DNA of 64,000 nucleotides from Lyngbya sp. CCAP 1446/10 (lineage in GTDB: Bacteria > Cyanobacteriota > Cyanobacteriia > Cyanobacteriales > Microcoleaceae): the NCBI RefSeq assembly GCF_026130175.1, contig NZ_JAIGNI010000008.1, positions 62,001 through 126,000 on the forward strand, given 5' to 3'. The translations under genes were made by a program, and so were the position numbers. The number at the start of each line of letters is the position of its first letter. Position 1 is the stretch's first letter. Below the pieces are notes generated by a model. That model worked only from the letters and a program-made list of their open reading frames with translations, ran no database searches and had not been told where the DNA came from. Shown here in pieces: positions 60,743 to 64,000 of the stretch.

Positions 60743-60850
60743 TGCTTAATCAGGGTATGAAAAAGAACTAGGCAAAAATCCAGAAGTTTTGTGAAAAATG
60801 GTTTTTATGATTTGCCTATTTAGCCGTTCATACCGTAAATCAGCAACGCC
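60738..60850. mobile_element. MITE-like element, 113 bp, at the 5' end of the PIN remnant
   Basis: Ends GGCGTTGCTTAATCAGGGTA plus TGAA (60738-60761) and the reverse of GGCGTTGCTGATTTACGGTA plus TGAA (60827-60850) agree at 20 of 24 positions. Flanks ATATTTA and ATATTTT suggest a 7-bp target duplication with one change. No coding capacity. Confidence 0.7.
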
Positions 60851-60860
60851 ATATTTTTTA

Positions 60861-60899
60861 ATTAAAAACCCGGTTACTGCAAGAAACCGGGTTTTTAAT
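60861..60899 (-). terminator. Hairpin after clpC
   Basis: ATTAAAAACCCGGTT and AGAAACCGGGTTTTTAAT form a near-perfect stem. On the clpC strand it ends in TTTTTAATT. Also a member of the AAACCCGGTTTCT family. Confidence 0.6.
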
Positions 60900-60930
60900 C
60901 AGACGTTATTTATCGCTTTGTCGATCGCAA

Positions 60931-63402
60931 TTAATGACTCAATGCCAATTCAGGCAATTTCGGCTCAGATGAACCATCGGGTAACACCTTAACCTGACCG
61001 TTTTCATCCACATCAACGATCGCACTTTGGCCTTCTTTCAGCTTCCCAGACAGCATTTCCTCAGCCAGTACATCTTCCAACAACCGCATGATAGCGCGGC
61101 GCAAAGGTCGAGCACCATAGCTAGGATTGTAGCCTTCTGTAACTAACAAGTCCTTGAACTTGTCTGTCACCGACAAAGTAATACCCTGTTCGGTTAAGCG
61201 GCCGAAGACTTGCTGCAACAGGATATCTGCAATCTGCTTGACTTCTTCCTTGTTCAACTGGCGGAAGACGATAATTTCATCCAAGCGGTTGATAAATTCG
61301 GGACGGAAGAACTGTTTCAATTCTTCGTTTACCAAGTTGCGAACGCGGCTGTACTGCGCGTCTGCGGCACCTTCAGCAAACTCGAAACCGAGACCACCGC
61401 CGCCTTTTTCAATCACTCGTGAACCGATGTTTGATGTCATGATCAGCAGCGTATTCTTAAAGTCTACCGTCCGACCTTTAGCATCGGTCAAACGGCCGTC
61501 TTCCAAGATTTGCAGCATCATGTTGAAGACATCCGGGTGAGCTTTTTCGATTTCGTCGAATAAGATCACTGTGTAAGGACGACGACGCACTGCTTCTGTT
61601 AGTTGACCGCCTTCGTCGTAGCCGACGTAACCCGGAGGCGAACCGATGAGTTTAGAAACAGTGTGGCGTTCCATAAACTCGGACATATCTAACCGAATCA
61701 TCGCTTCTTCGGAACCGAAGAAATATGTGGCTAAGGCTTTTGTCAGTTCGGTTTTGCCGACGCCTGTGGGCCCGGAAAAGATGAAACTGGCGATCGGGCG
61801 ATTGGGATTTTTCAAGCCAACCCGCGCGCGGCGGATGGCGCGAGAAACTGCGCTGACAGCTTCTTCTTGACCGATCAAGCGCTGGTGCAATGTGTCTTCC
61901 ATGTGCAGCAGCAATTCCGATTCCGATTCTGTCAGCTTGCTAACTGGTACTCCCGTCCAATTTGCCACGATGTGGGCGATGTCTTCTTCGGTGACGATGG
62001 GAGAGATTCTGATCTGGCTTTTGTTGATCGTAGCTTCGGCAATTTGGGCTTCGATTTCTAATTCGCGATCGCGCAATTTTCCAGCTTTATCAAAGTCTTG
62101 TTCCCGCACAGCAGCATCTTTTTCTTTGCTGACGGCCGGAAGTTGTTTTTTGAGTTCTTTAACTTCGGGCGGGGTTTGCGAGTTCAGAACGTGGACGCGG
62201 GAACCTGCTTCGTCAATTAGGTCGATCGCCTTATCTGGCAAAAATCGATCGTTAATGTACCTGTCTGACAGTGTAGCCGCTGCTTCTATAGCTGCATCGG
62301 AAATTGTCAGTCGGTGGTGCTGTTCGTAGGCCGATCGCAAGCCGTACAATATTTCTATTGTTTCAGCCACACTCGGTTCGCCGACTTTAATTGGTTGGAA
62401 GCGGCGTTCTAGGGCAGCATCGCGCTCAATGTATTTGCGATATTCGTCCAAGGTAGTTGCGCCGACACACTGCAATTCTCCTCTAGCAAGAGCCGGTTTG
62501 AGCATATTGGAGGCATCCATGCTGCCTTGAATCGCGCCTGCACCAACTAAGGTATGAATTTCATCAATTACCAGAATGATGTTGCCTGCTGCGCGAATTT
62601 CCGCCATAATTTTCGTCAGCCGTTCCTCAAATTCGCCTCGGAATTTCGTACCAGCAATCAGCGAACCCATATCGAGGCTGATTACTTGTTTGTCTTCTAA
62701 AATTTCCGGGACGTTTCTGTTAACAATTCGCTGGGCGAGGCCTTCGGCGAGGGCTGTTTTGCCGACTCCCGGTTCGCCTACTAACACCGGATTGTTCTTC
62801 GTGCGGCGTCCGAGCACTTGGATCACGCGCTCGATTTCATTTTCGCGGCCCACGACTGGATCTAGTTTGCCGGCGGCTGCTAGCTTAGTTAGGTTGGTGC
62901 CGAATTCTTCTAAAGTCGGGATTTTACGATCGCCACCGCTATCTCCTCGGCCTCCGGGTACTGCCGCGACTTCTCCCACGGCACGAATTACCTGCGTGCG
63001 GACTCTCTGGCGATCGATTCCCAGGTTTTGCAGCACCTTCGCCGCCACACCTTCATCGTCTTGAATCAGCCCCAGCAGGATGTGCTCTGTGCCGATGTAA
63101 TTGTGTCCTAACTGTCGCGCTTCGTTCAGCGCCGTCTCAAAAATGCGCTTGACGCGGGGGGTAAACGGAATTTCCGGCGGGAGGAACCCGGAACCTCTAC
63201 CGATAATATTTTCGATTTCATTGCGCGCCTCTTTCAAGTTGAGGCCCATATCCAGTAATACTTTTGCAGCGATTCCAGTGCCTTCGCCGACGAGTCCCAA
63301 AAGGATTTGCTCGGTGCCTACAAAATTGTGTCCGAGGCGCCGCGCTTCCTCTTGGGCTAGCATGATTGCTTTAATGGCTTGTTCTGTAAAGCGTTCAAAC
63401 AT
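60931..63402 (-). CDS. clpC: ATP-dependent Clp protease ATP-binding subunit ClpC
   Basis: 823-residue HSP100 unfoldase that feeds substrates to ClpP/ClpR. Two Clp N-repeats (1-150: [35 protein letters not shown]) are followed by AAA domain 1 with [13 protein letters not shown]. The UVR-type linker is [23 protein letters not shown] domain 2 has [28 protein letters not shown] and the C-terminal ClpB-D2 region. Full length and start (ATG 63400-63402) match other cyanobacterial ClpC, which is essential in studied strains. A TATAAT at 63475-63480 on the minus strand may be its -10 box, with no good -35. Confidence 0.98.
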   Translation of the reverse strand: MFERFTEQAIKAIMLAQEEARRLGHNFVGTEQILLGLVGEGTGIAAKVLLDMGLNLKEARNEIENIIGRGSGFLPPEIPFTPRVKRIFETALNEARQLGHNYIGTEHILLGLIQDDEGVAAKVLQNLGIDRQRVRTQVIRAVGEVAAVPGGRGDSGGDRKIPTLEEFGTNLTKLAAAGKLDPVVGRENEIERVIQVLGRRTKNNPVLVGEPGVGKTALAEGLAQRIVNRNVPEILEDKQVISLDMGSLIAGTKFRGEFEERLTKIMAEIRAAGNIILVIDEIHTLVGAGAIQGSMDASNMLKPALARGELQCVGATTLDEYRKYIERDAALERRFQPIKVGEPSVAETIEILYGLRSAYEQHHRLTISDAAIEAAATLSDRYINDRFLPDKAIDLIDEAGSRVHVLNSQTPPEVKELKKQLPAVSKEKDAAVREQDFDKAGKLRDRELEIEAQIAEATINKSQIRISPIVTEEDIAHIVANWTGVPVSKLTESESELLLHMEDTLHQRLIGQEEAVSAVSRAIRRARVGLKNPNRPIASFIFSGPTGVGKTELTKALATYFFGSEEAMIRLDMSEFMERHTVSKLIGSPPGYVGYDEGGQLTEAVRRRPYTVILFDEIEKAHPDVFNMMLQILEDGRLTDAKGRTVDFKNTLLIMTSNIGSRVIEKGGGGLGFEFAEGAADAQYSRVRNLVNEELKQFFRPEFINRLDEIIVFRQLNKEEVKQIADILLQQVFGRLTEQGITLSVTDKFKDLLVTEGYNPSYGARPLRRAIMRLLEDVLAEEMLSGKLKEGQSAIVDVDENGQVKVLPDGSSEPKLPELALSH

Positions 63403-64000
63403 ATTTTTTCTATCCTACTGTCTTGGCGAGGGTTGTATCGCTGCTGGTGAGGAGCGATTTGGATCACTACACAAATTATATATGTAAATTTTTGTGTATT
63501 TCCTTTAATTCAATGTATCGCTACTAAGAGGAGGCGGACAGTGGGGAGAGCCGAATAGTTGGGGTGTGTTTGCCGTCTGGCTGTGCGATCGAACTGTGCC
63601 AATGCAAATTAATGTTATCAATCACGATTTCACTCATTTCCCAACATACTGTGTTGCCGCTCCCCTGTCAAGCATTCTCTTAAAGCGAGCTATCGACAAT
63701 GTTTCTTCGGGCGGGGGAATGCTTTTGTTTCAAATTACGTACTTTGAGCAAAAGTATTGCACCCCAAAGCAATTTTATTGTAACAGTTTGACTTACGCAC
63801 GGGCGGTCAGAAACCGGGTTTTCTACTAAAATCCTTCGTTGCAGCCTGTAGATTTGGTAAAAAACACGGTTTATTGGGGCTTTGTGCGTCCAGGAATCTA
63901 CAGGTTAAGGGACTTATGGGCGATCGCCATTCCCAAATTAGCTGCCTTTTGAAATTGCTATTAATCGCCTACTTGCAAAATCTACGATCGAGACTTGAAG
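63403..64000. other. 598-bp region upstream of clpC, no gene recognised
   Basis: Contains the possible clpC promoter (TATAAT, minus strand 63475-63480) and a degenerate AGAAACCGGGTTTTCT hairpin near 63808. A short frame from ATG 63919 runs off the window end through a HIP1 site; too short to judge. Confidence 0.5.

Noticed and set aside
63566-63829. 87-codon open frame upstream of clpC
   Set aside because: No recognisable motif, no ribosome binding site and a hairpin repeat at its end; treated as noncoding.
63919-64000. Short frame running off the right edge
   Set aside because: Begins within a HIP1 site and is under 30 codons; nothing to support a gene.

Overview
The window is chromosomal DNA of a filamentous cyanobacterium, most likely an Oscillatoriales/Microcoleaceae type (Microcoleus or Oscillatoria-like). 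This rests on a psbA gene at the left edge, very frequent GCGATCGC (HIP1-type) octamers, the tocopherol genes, KtrAB, a PatX-like RGSGR peptide, and many 7-bp tandem repeat arrays and REP-like palindromes between genes. No ribosomal RNA, CRISPR array, prophage or conjugative gene was seen. The genus is an inference.

Left part (1-9180): the 5' part of psbA (D1 with Glu130), a cofG-type radical SAM enzyme, an SDR oxidoreductase, a GH13 alpha-amylase, a cpdA-like phosphodiesterase and tRNA-Cys. An accessory patch follows: a DUF433/DUF5615 toxin-antitoxin-like pair, an Uma2 protein lacking its usual catalytic Glu, and a Panacea antitoxin with a PemK/MazF-like partner.

Middle (9181-29508): DUF4079 protein, ankyrin protein, 2OG-Fe(II) oxygenase, purH, a LOV-domain histidine kinase, a DUF6671-like gene with glcD, a small envelope-glycan group (EamA-type transporter, GT2, methyltransferase, polytopic membrane protein), ktrB-ktrA, and adjacent genes for tocopherol methyltransferase and homogentisate phytyltransferase.

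Glycosylation block (29703-44532): one 3250-residue protein carries five TPR plus GT9-like modules and ends in a GT4 glycosyltransferase. It is convergent with a 1110-residue protein joining a GT8-like domain to three methyltransferase-type domains. An IS4-type element has inserted into a tandem repeat made from the 3' end of the second gene.

Right part (44618-64000): fused cobA-hemD, a DUF2281/Doc pair, a secreted trypsin-like protease with TPRs, an Uma2 pseudogene and a restriction-endonuclease-like protein, a 1708-residue two-partner-secretion plus CHAT protein, coaE, a PatX-like peptide with a possible HetR-type palindrome upstream, tldD, a histidine kinase with a decayed ATP-binding domain, remnants of a kinase and a PIN toxin, and clpC.

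The most notable items are the giant modular glycosyltransferase and its four-domain neighbour, the PatX-like peptide, the Panacea/PemK pair, the TPS-CHAT fusion, and three small non-autonomous elements with terminal inverted repeats, two of them with exact target duplications.
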